From a virus, in the IMG/VR virus record IMGVR_UViG_3300021067_000042, positions 1-64,000 of that record: a stretch of DNA of 64,000 nt; one strand, 5' to 3'. The notes beneath the pieces are model-generated. The model had not been told where the DNA came from. It saw only the letters and a program-made list of their open reading frames with translations, and searched no databases. The translations under genes and the position numbers were made by a program. Position 1 is the stretch's first letter, and every line of letters starts with the position of its first letter. Of this stretch, positions 28,727 through 36,192 are shown piece by piece.

Positions 28727-29080
28727 GTGAGCGACTTGTTAGCCTATTCAGTGTCGTGTGAGTTTTTGGGCGTACCCCCCGAAGCGAGAGAACGGATGCC
28801 GAAACGGATAGACGCTAACCAGCCCGAGATAGTCAAAGCCCTGCGTAAAGTCGGCGCGGCCTGGATACCTACTTCCGGCGATCCGTCAATCGGCTTTGAC
28901 GGGCTGGTGATTCATCGCGGGAAAGTCTACATCGTTGAAATCAAGAATGGCCGTCTGACGCGCTCGGCCCGGAAGCTGACTGACACGGAGTCGAAGCGCA
29001 AGGCGCAGGTTGAGGCGGGCGGCGTACCTTACTGGGTTATTGAGGACGAGGAAGACGCTTTAACGATGCTCGGGTTTTGA
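28727..29080 (+). CDS. PD-(D/E)XK-like (VRR-NUC-type) nuclease
   Basis: 117 aa from GTG 28727. The core is ANQPEIVKALRKVGAAWIP (helix with the conserved Q/E), DGLVIHRGKVYIVEIKNG (D...E-x-K, the metal centre), and GGVPYWVIEDEEDAL. This order matches the small stand-alone VRR-NUC/Holliday-junction-like nucleases of phages, which cut branched or structured DNA. It fits a recombination module with NinB. Confidence 0.78.
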   Translation: MSDLLAYSVSCEFLGVPPEARERMPKRIDANQPEIVKALRKVGAAWIPTSGDPSIGFDGLVIHRGKVYIVEIKNGRLTRSARKLTDTESKRKAQVEAGGVPYWVIEDEEDALTMLGF

Positions 29081-29111
29081 TTTTGGGGGGGAGGGGGCGG
29101 AACAAAAAGAG

Positions 29112-29351
29112 ATGTACGCAGCAACGGAATGGATAAAGTTCGAGTCGGGCAATCAAGCCATCTACAACCCGCGGCCGGGCGAATGGTGCTTATGGTCATT
29201 CGTCACCGAACATGGGCGCGAATACTATTCGGGCTCATATTATGAGCGTGAAGGCAAGCTAATGCTTAACACTGAGTACGGATGGGCTGCCGAGCTGAAG
29301 GATGCTTACTTTGCGCGGGTAAATAAACTGCCTGCCAACGTTGGGGAATAG
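29112..29351 (+). CDS. hypothetical DUF551-like protein
   Basis: 79 aa, ATG 29112, RBS weak (AACAAAAAGAG). The Pro/Trp pattern (NPRPGEWCLWSFVTEHGREYYSGSYYER...EYGWAAELKDAYFARVNKLP) recalls the phage DUF551 family, whose role is unknown. The match is by eye only. Confidence 0.55.
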   Translation: MYAATEWIKFESGNQAIYNPRPGEWCLWSFVTEHGREYYSGSYYEREGKLMLNTEYGWAAELKDAYFARVNKLPANVGE

Positions 29352-29356
29352 GCCGG

Positions 29357-29659
29357 ATGGTAACTGTGGAAGAAAAACTACAGCTCATCTATTTCGATTT
29401 GGTGAAGAAGCATAAAGGCTATGCTCTAATCGCTAAGATGTGCCGTGCGGTCAACTGCAAATGCCCGCTGGCTTACGTTACGCTCGCCGGGTTGCCCCTG
29501 TCGTCAAAAACACATCGGAAGGGTGATGAGCACGATGGGACATTGACGCCTAAAGACCTTCGGGCAATCGCTGATTTAGTAGAAGCGTGGCAAAAAGAAG
29601 TAGGATATGATTCGGATTCTGATATACTGTCGGGTGAAGAGGGAGAGCGGGCGGCGTAG
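29357..29659 (+). CDS. hypothetical protein
   Basis: 100 aa from ATG 29357. Basic N-terminal half with Cys (AKMCRAVNCKCPLAYV), acidic C-terminal tail (YDSDSDILSGEEGE). Unrecognised. Confidence 0.55.
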   Translation: MVTVEEKLQLIYFDLVKKHKGYALIAKMCRAVNCKCPLAYVTLAGLPLSSKTHRKGDEHDGTLTPKDLRAIADLVEAWQKEVGYDSDSDILSGEEGERAA

Positions 29660-29662
29660 GTT

Positions 29663-29992
29663 ATGTTTGAAATCAATCTTAAAGAATTTGAGCAGATGCC
29701 CCAAACCGCGGAAGAGTTTGAGCGGTGGGCCATGCAGAGTAATAACCCGATTGTTCGTCACGCAATGCGGTTGCATCTGAGCGGTGCGGCTACAAGGGAA
29801 GAGGTTTTGCTACTTGCTGTCTGGCACCTTGCGAAGTCCAATGCGGAATCGCAGGAACGGCTTTATCAACGGATGGTACACGAACCTATAACGATAACCG
29901 TTCCGCCGTTCGTTGGATTCACGGATAAGGCGGAAGCTATGACAGACATGGACGAAAGGCGTCCGATTGTTGACCCGCTAGGCGGGCAGTAG
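29663..29992 (+). CDS. last gene of the rightward early module, hypothetical
   Basis: 109 aa from ATG 29663, 3 nt after the preceding stop. Helical (EFEQMPQTAEEFERWAMQSNNPIVRHAMRLHLSGAATREEVLLLAVWHLAKS). A strong terminator follows at 30051, so this ends the transcription unit. Confidence 0.6.
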   Translation: MFEINLKEFEQMPQTAEEFERWAMQSNNPIVRHAMRLHLSGAATREEVLLLAVWHLAKSNAESQERLYQRMVHEPITITVPPFVGFTDKAEAMTDMDERRPIVDPLGGQ

Positions 29993-30050
29993 TGATTACA
30001 ATTTAACTTCAGGTTGGCCGGGTAATCTGGTTAATCGGCTGGTATCAGCG

Positions 30051-30097
30051 GACCTGAGATGTGGACTCAAACGAGTCTGTGTCTCAGGTCTTTTGCA
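30051..30097 (+). terminator. strong rho-independent terminator between early and late modules
   Basis: GACCTGAGA (30051-30059) pairs with TCTCAGGTC (30082-30090), and an inner GGACT/AGTCT stem lengthens it. TTTTGCATTT follows. Confidence 0.88.
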
Positions 30098-30106
30098 TTT
30101 GTACCA

Positions 30107-30229
30107 ATGGAAGACGAGCCGGAAGAAGAAGAAACCCGGCGCGTCATTCGTGAACGCAAAGATAAGTTCTACGTGATTCAAATTGAGGAAGGAAGCCCAT
30201 GCGAAAATCCATCAGACTCACAATCCTAA
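30107..30229 (+). CDS. 40-aa acidic ORF overlapping the lipoprotein gene (tentative)
   Basis: ATG 30107 encodes a Glu-rich 40-residue product (MEDEPEEEETRRVIRERK) and overlaps the start of the lipoprotein in another frame. No RBS is visible. Support is weak. Confidence 0.3.
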   Translation: MEDEPEEEETRRVIRERKDKFYVIQIEEGSPCENPSDSQS

Positions 30230-30714
30230 TCCTCGTCATCGTCTTCGGCACGGCGGGATTCACCGCCCCCGGCTGCGAGCAGAAGCAGGACATCAAGAAG
30301 CTGGTTGCCGTACTCGTGTCTAAGGCTACCCCGCTGGCTTTTAACGAATTGGCCGATCTGTTCGACGCCCAACTCAACAAACTGGAGGAGAAGTTCGACA
30401 AAGTGAATCTGCCCGATGAGGTGAAGACGCATTATCGGGGCTTCATAGGCAGTTTCAGGGGGCTAAGCGGCGAAGTCAGGCTTGTCCGCAGTAAAGCGGA
30501 TTTCGATAAGGCGGCGGGGAAGTTCAAGGGCTTATACCGGGACGTGAGATGTCACTTACGCATTCTTGAAGGCGAGTTCAAAGAGCAATTAAGCGGTTTG
30601 TTCGATGGCGTAGGTGAACTAGTCGAGCCGCTGAAGGTGGAAGTTGAAGACGTGCCCGTGGAAATCGGGGGAGACAGGCTTCCCGTGAACAGGGACGACA
30701 GTTTGTGCCCGTAG
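30199..30714 (+). CDS. lipoprotein
   Basis: 171 aa from ATG 30199 behind GAGGAAGG. Signal with lipobox (LILVIVFGTAGFTAPGC, Cys26; the -1 Gly fits, with Ala-Pro before it). The mature protein is helical and charged (FNELADLFDAQLNKLEEKFDKVNL...KTHYRGFIGSFRGLSGEVRLV). First solid gene of the late module. Candidate lysis (o-spanin-like, but long) or exclusion lipoprotein. Confidence 0.7.
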   Translation: MRKSIRLTILILVIVFGTAGFTAPGCEQKQDIKKLVAVLVSKATPLAFNELADLFDAQLNKLEEKFDKVNLPDEVKTHYRGFIGSFRGLSGEVRLVRSKADFDKAAGKFKGLYRDVRCHLRILEGEFKEQLSGLFDGVGELVEPLKVEVEDVPVEIGGDRLPVNRDDSLCP

Positions 30715-30726
30715 TGAGGTGAAGAG

Positions 30727-31044
30727 ATGGACGGTCAGGCCATTATTGCGGTTTCGGCTTCGGTGGTCGGGTTGGTTCAGATAATCAAGTGGGGCGGTCT
30801 GCCCGACAGGTGGGGGCCGATTGCCGTCCTGCTCGTCTCGCTTTTAGGCGTTGGCGTGTGGGGGTGGTCAAAGGGCAATTTTGAACGTGCCGTAGCTTTC
30901 GACTACTTCGCGGGGTGGGTTGCTGTTTCGTTGTCCGCCGCCGGCATCTTCGGGTTCACCCGTGCCGCCGCTACTGCCGTTGTCTCGGCCATGCCCCCGC
31001 CTACGGGTGGGGCCGGTAGTAGCCAGACTAAGAGGGATGGCTGA
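30727..31044 (+). CDS. three-helix membrane protein (holin candidate)
   Basis: 105 aa from ATG 30727 behind GTGAGGTGAAGAG. Hydrophobic helices: AIIAVSASVVGLVQIIKW, GPIAVLLVSLLGVGVWGW, and YFAGWVAVSLSAAGIFGFTRAAATAVV. The C-terminus is short and polar with basic end (SSQTKRDG). Size, three TM layout and basic tail fit class I holins. It lies between a lipoprotein and further small membrane proteins. No endolysin is adjacent. Confidence 0.62.
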   Translation: MDGQAIIAVSASVVGLVQIIKWGGLPDRWGPIAVLLVSLLGVGVWGWSKGNFERAVAFDYFAGWVAVSLSAAGIFGFTRAAATAVVSAMPPPTGGAGSSQTKRDG

Positions 31045-31205
31045 TGTCGACGTGGGAGCCCGAAACAAGCCCCGCGCGCACCAAAGGGCACTATATGTTG
31101 CGGTCGACAGGCAAAGGATTGAACTCGCAAGCAATATCTTGTAGTCGACGTGGTGAGTACACGCGCACGTCGGTTTCCGGCTCTCCCCCGGCAAGGGGCC
31201 GTTGA
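31044..31205 (+). CDS. 53-aa coupled ORF (tentative)
   Basis: ATG 31044 shares TGATG with the holin candidate's stop. The basic product (ETSPARTKGHYMLRSTGKG) has no known motif. GTCGACGTGG is repeated at 31047 and 31144 inside it. Overlap is the main support. Confidence 0.4.
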   Translation: MSTWEPETSPARTKGHYMLRSTGKGLNSQAISCSRRGEYTRTSVSGSPPARGR

Positions 31206-31219
31206 AAGAGGGTGAATAA

Positions 31220-31432
31220 GTGATGGAACTTGTATCGCTAATTCTTGACCCGAAGACAGACCTTGCGGTTGCGGCCTACAAGACTGAGAACGGGATTCTT
31301 GTTCATTACTACCGATGGCCGAAGTGCAAGATGGTTGGTTGTCCGATGCGGGCCTGTGTGGCTATGAACTCCGAATACTGCCACCCGCATACGCCGTTGA
31401 GGCGTGAGGTTCGTGACCTTAGTAAGCCGTGA
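31220..31432 (+). CDS. small Cys/His protein
   Basis: 71 aa from ATG 31220 or 31223. WPKCKMVGCPMRACVAMNSEYCHPH has four Cys and two His in a zinc-knuckle arrangement. Its TGA overlaps a GTG of the next gene. Unrecognised. Confidence 0.6.
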   Translation: MMELVSLILDPKTDLAVAAYKTENGILVHYYRWPKCKMVGCPMRACVAMNSEYCHPHTPLRREVRDLSKP

Positions 31433-31542
31433 CACGTTTTCGCCCCATGCCCGGAAAGAACCTTTGGGGCTGCGTCCTGTTGGCGGTAATCCTGGCAATG
31501 CTTGTACTGATTGGGTTTTGGTTGGATTGGAAGGGGAAGTAG
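31429..31542 (+). CDS. 37-aa single-pass membrane peptide
   Basis: GTG 31429 overlaps the preceding TGA by 4 bp (GTGA). The core is one hydrophobic helix (LWGCVLLAVILAMLVLIGFWL) with basic ends. ATG 31447 is an alternative start. Lysis-related small membrane peptides look like this, but no motif confirms it. Confidence 0.55.
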   Translation: MTRFRPMPGKNLWGCVLLAVILAMLVLIGFWLDWKGK

Positions 31543-31569
31543 GCGGCGAGGAAAAGAAGTGAGGAAAGA

Positions 31570-31851
31570 ATGGGACATTTGACGAGAGACATAACGGCAC
31601 ATGCCGTACATAAGTCGCTTCGGCTTCACCCGAACTTTGAGTTTCCAGAGCCACCGGAAACCCCATTCCATGACGAGCTTGTTGAGTTCATCACTGAGAC
31701 CGTCGCGCGCTACCTGTCGCCGCCCAAAGTGGAAGGCGAAAATGAAGAGTTCGCTTGCGTGGACGTGGCCTCTGCGATTCGCAACCACCTCAAGCCGGAA
31801 ATCTTGAGGAAGCTGCACGAGGCGAACGAGAAGCGGTGGCGACGGAAGTAA
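31570..31851 (+). CDS. hypothetical soluble protein
   Basis: 93 aa from ATG 31570 behind GTGAGGAAAGA. Contains Pro-rich start (NFEFPEPPETPFHDELVEFITETVARYL) and a basic helical end. Unrecognised. Confidence 0.55.
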   Translation: MGHLTRDITAHAVHKSLRLHPNFEFPEPPETPFHDELVEFITETVARYLSPPKVEGENEEFACVDVASAIRNHLKPEILRKLHEANEKRWRRK

Positions 31852-31875
31852 GCCCGAGTGAGCAAGAGGTTATGA

Positions 31876-32274
31876 ATGCAAGACCCGACAGGCTTAATAC
31901 TTTTAGACCCGACGCTGACGCCCTACATCATCGCCGCATCAATGGCGGTTATCGGTTTGCTGACCTGGCTGGTCAAGCAGGTGATTCAATTCGGGAAAGA
32001 TATTGTGAAGCTGGAAACGGCCTTCAAATACTACCTGGAAAACACGGGCAAGGGGGCCGCGATGGTGCTTGATTCGCCTAACCCGACGCCGGACAACATT
32101 CGCGTCCTGCTCCGTAAGCACCAGGAGGGCGCGTTGAGTGAAGAGGAGCGGCAGCAGTTGATGAATTATCTCAAGAGGCTGAAGGACGATTACACCTGCC
32201 CGAAGTCGGAGCGTAACGCGGCGATTCAGCTACTGGCAGCCATGCAGACGATGAGGAAATTCAAATGGGCATAA
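31876..32274 (+). CDS. N-terminally membrane-anchored helical protein
   Basis: 132 aa. One TM helix (YIIAASMAVIGLLTWLVKQVIQF), then a long charged helical tail (AFKYYLENTGKG...LLRKHQEGALSEEERQQLMNYLKRLKDDY). The fold plan resembles inner-membrane spanin or holin-partner proteins. It overlaps the next membrane protein gene by 10 bp. Confidence 0.6.
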   Translation: MQDPTGLILLDPTLTPYIIAASMAVIGLLTWLVKQVIQFGKDIVKLETAFKYYLENTGKGAAMVLDSPNPTPDNIRVLLRKHQEGALSEEERQQLMNYLKRLKDDYTCPKSERNAAIQLLAAMQTMRKFKWA

Positions 32275-32594
32275 GTGAGCAAGTTCTACTTCTGGCCTTC
32301 GCACTGACCTCCTGCTATCTGGTGATCGTCATGCAGGCCGTGGCACTGAGGCACATCCTCAAGTCGAGCGCCTGGACGCTTCTGGCTCTGGCCTTCATCG
32401 TTGGCGGGGCGAGGCAGGTCATAGGGTACATCCGACTGCCGGCGGCGATTATGAAGGCGCAGCAGGAAGGGGTGATGCCCGAGAGCCTGAGTGTCGAGCA
32501 GTGGATACAGGTCGGCGCGACCTTCCTCATGCTCGGACTCATCATCTGGGGGCTGAATTTGCTGAGGAAAGATTTGAGGAGTGTGGGGATTTGA
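32265..32594 (+). CDS. three-TM membrane protein
   Basis: 109 aa. Hydrophobic helices at LLLAFALTSCYLVIVMQAVAL, WTLLALAFIVGGARQVIGYI and VGATFLMLGLIIWGLNLL. Coupled to the preceding anchored protein by overlap. Membrane component of unknown role, possible second holin or antiholin. Confidence 0.62.
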   Translation: MGISEQVLLLAFALTSCYLVIVMQAVALRHILKSSAWTLLALAFIVGGARQVIGYIRLPAAIMKAQQEGVMPESLSVEQWIQVGATFLMLGLIIWGLNLLRKDLRSVGI

Positions 32595-32678
32595 GTTCGG
32601 CCCACGGGCCGGGAACAAGGTGAACGTTGCCACACGAGCAATGCTGCTCAAGTGGTTAAAGCTAAGCGGAAGGGGAAG

Positions 32679-32975
32679 ATGCCGACTAGAGGACGCAGAC
32701 ATTCGGGAACGATTAAAGCCGTGCGCTTCTGCCCGTGGTGTGGCGTTGAGAATATCTCGCGGGATGATTCCTTCAACCCGGCGAATAAGCGCGGTGTCGG
32801 CTTAGGCGTTCCGTCGTTCATCTGCAACGCCTGTTGCCGTGGGTTCACGGTTGGACACAGCCCGCGGGCGCAGTATGCCGCCCACATGATTGGCGAGGAC
32901 CGCCGTTTACGTCCGCATGATTTTGAGGCCGTGGCGGTAGCAAAGATTCCGAAACCACAGGTTCATCCGAAATGA
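32679..32975 (+). CDS. zinc-ribbon protein
   Basis: ATG 32679 is preferred to GTG 32652 because AAGGGG lies just ahead. The 98-aa product has RFCPWCGVENISRDD and FICNACCRGFTVGH, one four-Cys ribbon. The basic N-terminus (PTRGRRHSG) suits nucleic-acid contact. Confidence 0.6.
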   Translation: MPTRGRRHSGTIKAVRFCPWCGVENISRDDSFNPANKRGVGLGVPSFICNACCRGFTVGHSPRAQYAAHMIGEDRRLRPHDFEAVAVAKIPKPQVHPK

Positions 32976-33193
32976 TGAACCGAAAAATAAGGCTTTTGAG
33001 CGTGTGGTGAGTAACTAAACCGGGACGCCCGGACTGCGCTACCCGCGAAGATGACGCAGCCCGGACTTGACCAGAGCAAAGGAAACATCTTTGCCCCAGC
33101 CCGTGCAAAGTATATGCACGAGAAGGGCAGAGGTAAATGGAGGCCCACAAGCCGCCGCAACCACTAGTAATCATTCAGCGAAAGGAAAACAGA

Positions 33194-33355
33194 ATGGCAG
33201 ATAAGAAAGAGATACCGATTGACGCGAGGGCGGAAGACGAGCCCGAGAAGCCTAAGCCGCAACCGCCACCTAAGCCAGAGTCGGAACCTGAGCCGATGCC
33301 CGCGGATGGCGAGATACCCGGTCCCGGTAGTGGGAAGCCCCCTGACAGGCCGTGA
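33194..33355 (+). CDS. Pro/Glu/Lys-rich 53-aa peptide
   Basis: ATG 33194 follows AAAGGAAAAC. The product is nearly all P, E, K and D (EDEPEKPKPQPPPKPESEPEP), a disordered linker-like chain. Its stop overlaps the next gene's GTG by 4 bp. Late-module accessory of unknown role. Confidence 0.55.
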   Translation: MADKKEIPIDARAEDEPEKPKPQPPPKPESEPEPMPADGEIPGPGSGKPPDRP

Positions 33356-33771
33356 GCGCGCAACCCAAACAAGAGCCTCTGTGTGAGGTCCACATCGTCG
33401 GGCAGAACACCTCTTTCGAGGGCTTGCCTTTGGCCGGGAGGGTGTTCGTCTCGTGCATCCTCCTGCCCATTGAACGCTTCGTCTTCTTCTGCTGGCAGTG
33501 GCGGAATGCTCCCCACATTCAGGGCGTGTACGAGCGCGAGGAAGAGGCTGACGCCGACGCGGAGACGTACCCCAGAGGCTTTGTCCAAAAGAGTCCGTGG
33601 AATCGAAGTCACCCGGCCGCCCTGTGTCAGTTGGGGCGTCAGTATCACCCGAACTCCCCGGCGGTGAGCAGGTATCTGAGGCGCAGGTTCAAGAATGCCA
33701 GTGTGAATACAGATTTGCTTGACGAACTGAGTCGAGATGCCAAGCGGTTAAATTCAAGGCAGAAGATATGA
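33352..33771 (+). CDS. hypothetical protein, possibly membrane-associated
   Basis: 139 aa from GTG 33352 (GTGA overlap). A hydrophobic, aromatic centre (GRVFVSCILLPIERFVFFCWQWRNAPH) is followed by charged segments. Not recognised. Confidence 0.55.
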   Translation: MSAQPKQEPLCEVHIVGQNTSFEGLPLAGRVFVSCILLPIERFVFFCWQWRNAPHIQGVYEREEEADADAETYPRGFVQKSPWNRSHPAALCQLGRQYHPNSPAVSRYLRRRFKNASVNTDLLDELSRDAKRLNSRQKI

Positions 33772-33772
33772 G

Positions 33773-34141
33773 ATGCAAGTACCTTTTCCAACCTCACCGC
33801 GCTCGTGGCTGGACCTTATCATCTACCTGCTTGCAATTGTTTTTGCGGGAGGGTGGTTCAGGGAGTGGAGGGAGCGGAAGAAGATACCGGCGGAGATTCA
33901 CTACACGGACGCGAAGACAGTCAGAGAACGCGCCGAGGCTCTGAAGATAGAAGCCGAGGCCACGAAAACTTATAACGACATTATCAGGGACATTCGCAAA
34001 GATTTAAGAGAAGCGGAGCAAGCGTGGGAGCAGGAAAAGAAGCAGTTAGTTGAAGACCGCGACCTCTGGAAAGATAGATTCGAAATGATCGAACTTGAGC
34101 TTGAAAGATTCCGCCACGGCGGGAACGGTTTAGCACATTGA
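33773..34141 (+). CDS. membrane-anchored coiled-coil protein (i-spanin-like plan)
   Basis: 122 aa. One N-terminal TM helix (LDLIIYLLAIVFAGGWF) then an unbroken charged coil (VRERAEALKIEAEATKTYNDIIRDIRKDLREAEQAWEQEKKQLVEDRDLW...EMIELELERF). This N-in, periplasmic-coil plan is that of inner-membrane spanins; a matching lipoprotein exists at 30199. The pairing is inference, since spanin genes usually overlap. Confidence 0.6.
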   Translation: MQVPFPTSPRSWLDLIIYLLAIVFAGGWFREWRERKKIPAEIHYTDAKTVRERAEALKIEAEATKTYNDIIRDIRKDLREAEQAWEQEKKQLVEDRDLWKDRFEMIELELERFRHGGNGLAH

Positions 34142-34221
34142 TTGCAGGCCAAATATTCATGGTTTTAGTCGTTGCCGGCGGGGTTGTTGTGGGTGGTGAG
34201 TAGGTTCGTGAGGAAAAGGTA

Positions 34222-36192
34222 ATGCAGCAAGCGGTGATGTATTTAGACGAATCAAGGATGTTGGGCGGCGTGACGCTTAACGACTTGCTGTCGTCTGAAG
34301 ACTTGTCGCTGTCTGAGCAGATGTCGCCTTCCGGTATTTTTCAGGTTCCACCCTCGCCCTTTGATGTGGTCGCGGAGCATGAGATGTCGGGGCTATTGGA
34401 ATCGGCGGTTTCAACCCTAGCACCGCGAGAGCAGTTGATTATCAAGCTGCGGTTTGGTTTTGACGGCTCGGAGGGGCACACGTTAGAGGACATCAGTAAG
34501 CGCCTGGGGGTGAGTAGGGAACGGGTGCGGCAAATTGAGGCAAAGGCGCTGAGAAAGTTACGCCACCCCGCCCGTTCGGACAGGCTGAAGAGGGCTTTGT
34601 CGCCGTACATCTCGCCGTCTGAGGCGAAGGCCGCGAAGAAGAAGGAGAAGAAGGTAATGGCACTATCACGCAGAGCAATGGATAGCTTAATTCCTCTCTT
34701 ACTGAGAAGGCGGCAGTTAGACGAGACTCTTCCGAGCGGGGAGTCGGTAAACGATGCCGTTCTCCGCGCCGTGCCCCTCCTACATAATGCCGGGGGCGAG
34801 AATGACGCGCCGGAACCGTTGACCAGACGCCGCGCCGTTGGGATGCCTATCCCGGTTGAAACTGGGGGTCTGATTGTGAATGACATCCCCCCGCTGATGC
34901 GTTCTCCCATTGCTCGGGTAGGTAGCTTGTCAACGGTTGATGCTCTGCCTGCCCTAGAGCGACCCCCGACTCTGGTGGAAGGCTCGCACATGCTTTCGCC
35001 TTCAGAAGTGGCGTCTACCGGAAGATTGAGATTGACCCAGCCCGTAGACCCCCTAATAAGAGCGGCAGAAAACTCTGCCTATGCGGACAGTTCAAGGCCG
35101 GACTTCGGGCAGGACAAGTTTGGGAATCCGCGTACTCAGGCGAAGCGGGGCTTCTGGGGAAGGTTCGGGGCTTTCGGCAAGGCGTTAGGGCAGGGGATGC
35201 TTGAGGGCAGGGGTTTAATTCCTTCCCTCGCGGGTGGAGCCCACGCCGCTGCTGACCCGGACATTTTGGCAGAGGGAAGGTTGAAGAGGGTACAGGCTGA
35301 GAATCAGCAGGAGTTAGTAAATCAGGTCGGACTGAGAAGGGCCATGACGGGCATTCAGTCGGACCAGATTCTTGACGACTGGCGCAAGGCCCAGACGCGA
35401 AAGATTCTGAGCCCACCGCAGCCTAAACCTATTTACAGAACTAACGCGCAGGGCCAAATCGTGAAAATCACCCCCGGCGCAGAGGGCGAGGCTGACCGGA
35501 CGGAGGTTGTGGTCAGCGCGAAGAGGACAGGAGCACCGAATACCCAGTGGGCAGACGGTAAGCTCCTGATTTTTAATCCTGAGTCCCGCCAGTACGAGCC
35601 TGCGGCAGACAATCAGGGAAGAGAAATTACGGACACACTGAGAACTCCGGTCGAGTTTGAGATTGCCGGTCAGAGATTCAAGGTCTCACCGAACACGGCT
35701 GCGATGGCGACGGCTACGGGAGAAAGGGCGAAAGTCGAACAGATAAACGAGCAGACGAAGTACGCGAGTGAGTGGGAGCGGCGTGAGGCCGAAAGGGTTG
35801 CTAAGGAGGAACAGCAATTCAAAGAAGATTCCGATTTCAACGAGGACTTGAAGCGCCGCATTCGTGAAAAACAACGCGAGGCGGAAGGCGAAGACGCCAA
35901 CGCTAAGAACCCGAACATTGACCCTTACTACCGCGAGGAGCACCGTAAGCGGGCAATCAGGTTGAGGGATGAGATAGGCGAGATGCAGGGGCAGATAAGG
36001 ACTCCTAAGCAGCCTAGCCCTGCCCGCCCCGCGCCCCAGCAGACTCAATACACCCCGCCCCGTGCCGCACAATCGTCGGGCGCAGTTCAAAGGTATTCAC
36101 CCCAAGAGCAGGAATACTACAACCGCATGATTCAAGTCGGGGCCAGTCCTGAAGAGGCTGCTGCCGGGGTTCGCCTGAAGTTTAAGAAGTAA
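34222..36192 (+). CDS. sigma-70 region 4 fused to a long virion-type protein
   Basis: 656 aa from ATG 34222 behind GAGGAAAAGG. Residues 61-124 are a complete sigma-70 region 4: STLAPREQLIIKLRFGFDG, TLEDISKRLGVSRERVRQI (the -35-reading HTH), EAKALRKLRHPARSD. They align closely with primary sigma factors. Residues 30-60 resemble the region 3.2-4 linker. Regions 1, 2 and 3 are absent. The other 510 residues are Gln/Arg/Ala/Pro-rich with a charged coil (540-595) and a Pro-rich tail, as in podovirus internal proteins. An in-frame ATG at 34657 follows AAGGAG by 9 nt, so a 511-aa form lacking the sigma domain may also be made. TAATG couples it to the M23 gene. No virion proteomics support yet. Confidence 0.82.
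   Translation: MQQAVMYLDESRMLGGVTLNDLLSSEDLSLSEQMSPSGIFQVPPSPFDVVAEHEMSGLLESAVSTLAPREQLIIKLRFGFDGSEGHTLEDISKRLGVSRERVRQIEAKALRKLRHPARSDRLKRALSPYISPSEAKAAKKKEKKVMALSRRAMDSLIPLLLRRRQLDETLPSGESVNDAVLRAVPLLHNAGGENDAPEPLTRRRAVGMPIPVETGGLIVNDIPPLMRSPIARVGSLSTVDALPALERPPTLVEGSHMLSPSEVASTGRLRLTQPVDPLIRAAENSAYADSSRPDFGQDKFGNPRTQAKRGFWGRFGAFGKALGQGMLEGRGLIPSLAGGAHAAADPDILAEGRLKRVQAENQQELVNQVGLRRAMTGIQSDQILDDWRKAQTRKILSPPQPKPIYRTNAQGQIVKITPGAEGEADRTEVVVSAKRTGAPNTQWADGKLLIFNPESRQYEPAADNQGREITDTLRTPVEFEIAGQRFKVSPNTAAMATATGERAKVEQINEQTKYASEWERREAERVAKEEQQFKEDSDFNEDLKRRIREKQREAEGEDANAKNPNIDPYYREEHRKRAIRLRDEIGEMQGQIRTPKQPSPARPAPQQTQYTPPRAAQSSGAVQRYSPQEQEYYNRMIQVGASPEEAAAGVRLKFKK

Noticed and set aside
31040-31210. 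possible tRNA-like inverted ends (GGGAGCCCG...CCGGCTCTCCC)
   Set aside because: The ends pair poorly and no anticodon arm or T loop can be drawn; a coupled ORF explains the stretch better.
34142-34221. 14-codon ORF before the sigma-4 gene
   Set aside because: Too short, no RBS and Gly/Val low complexity; likely leader sequence.
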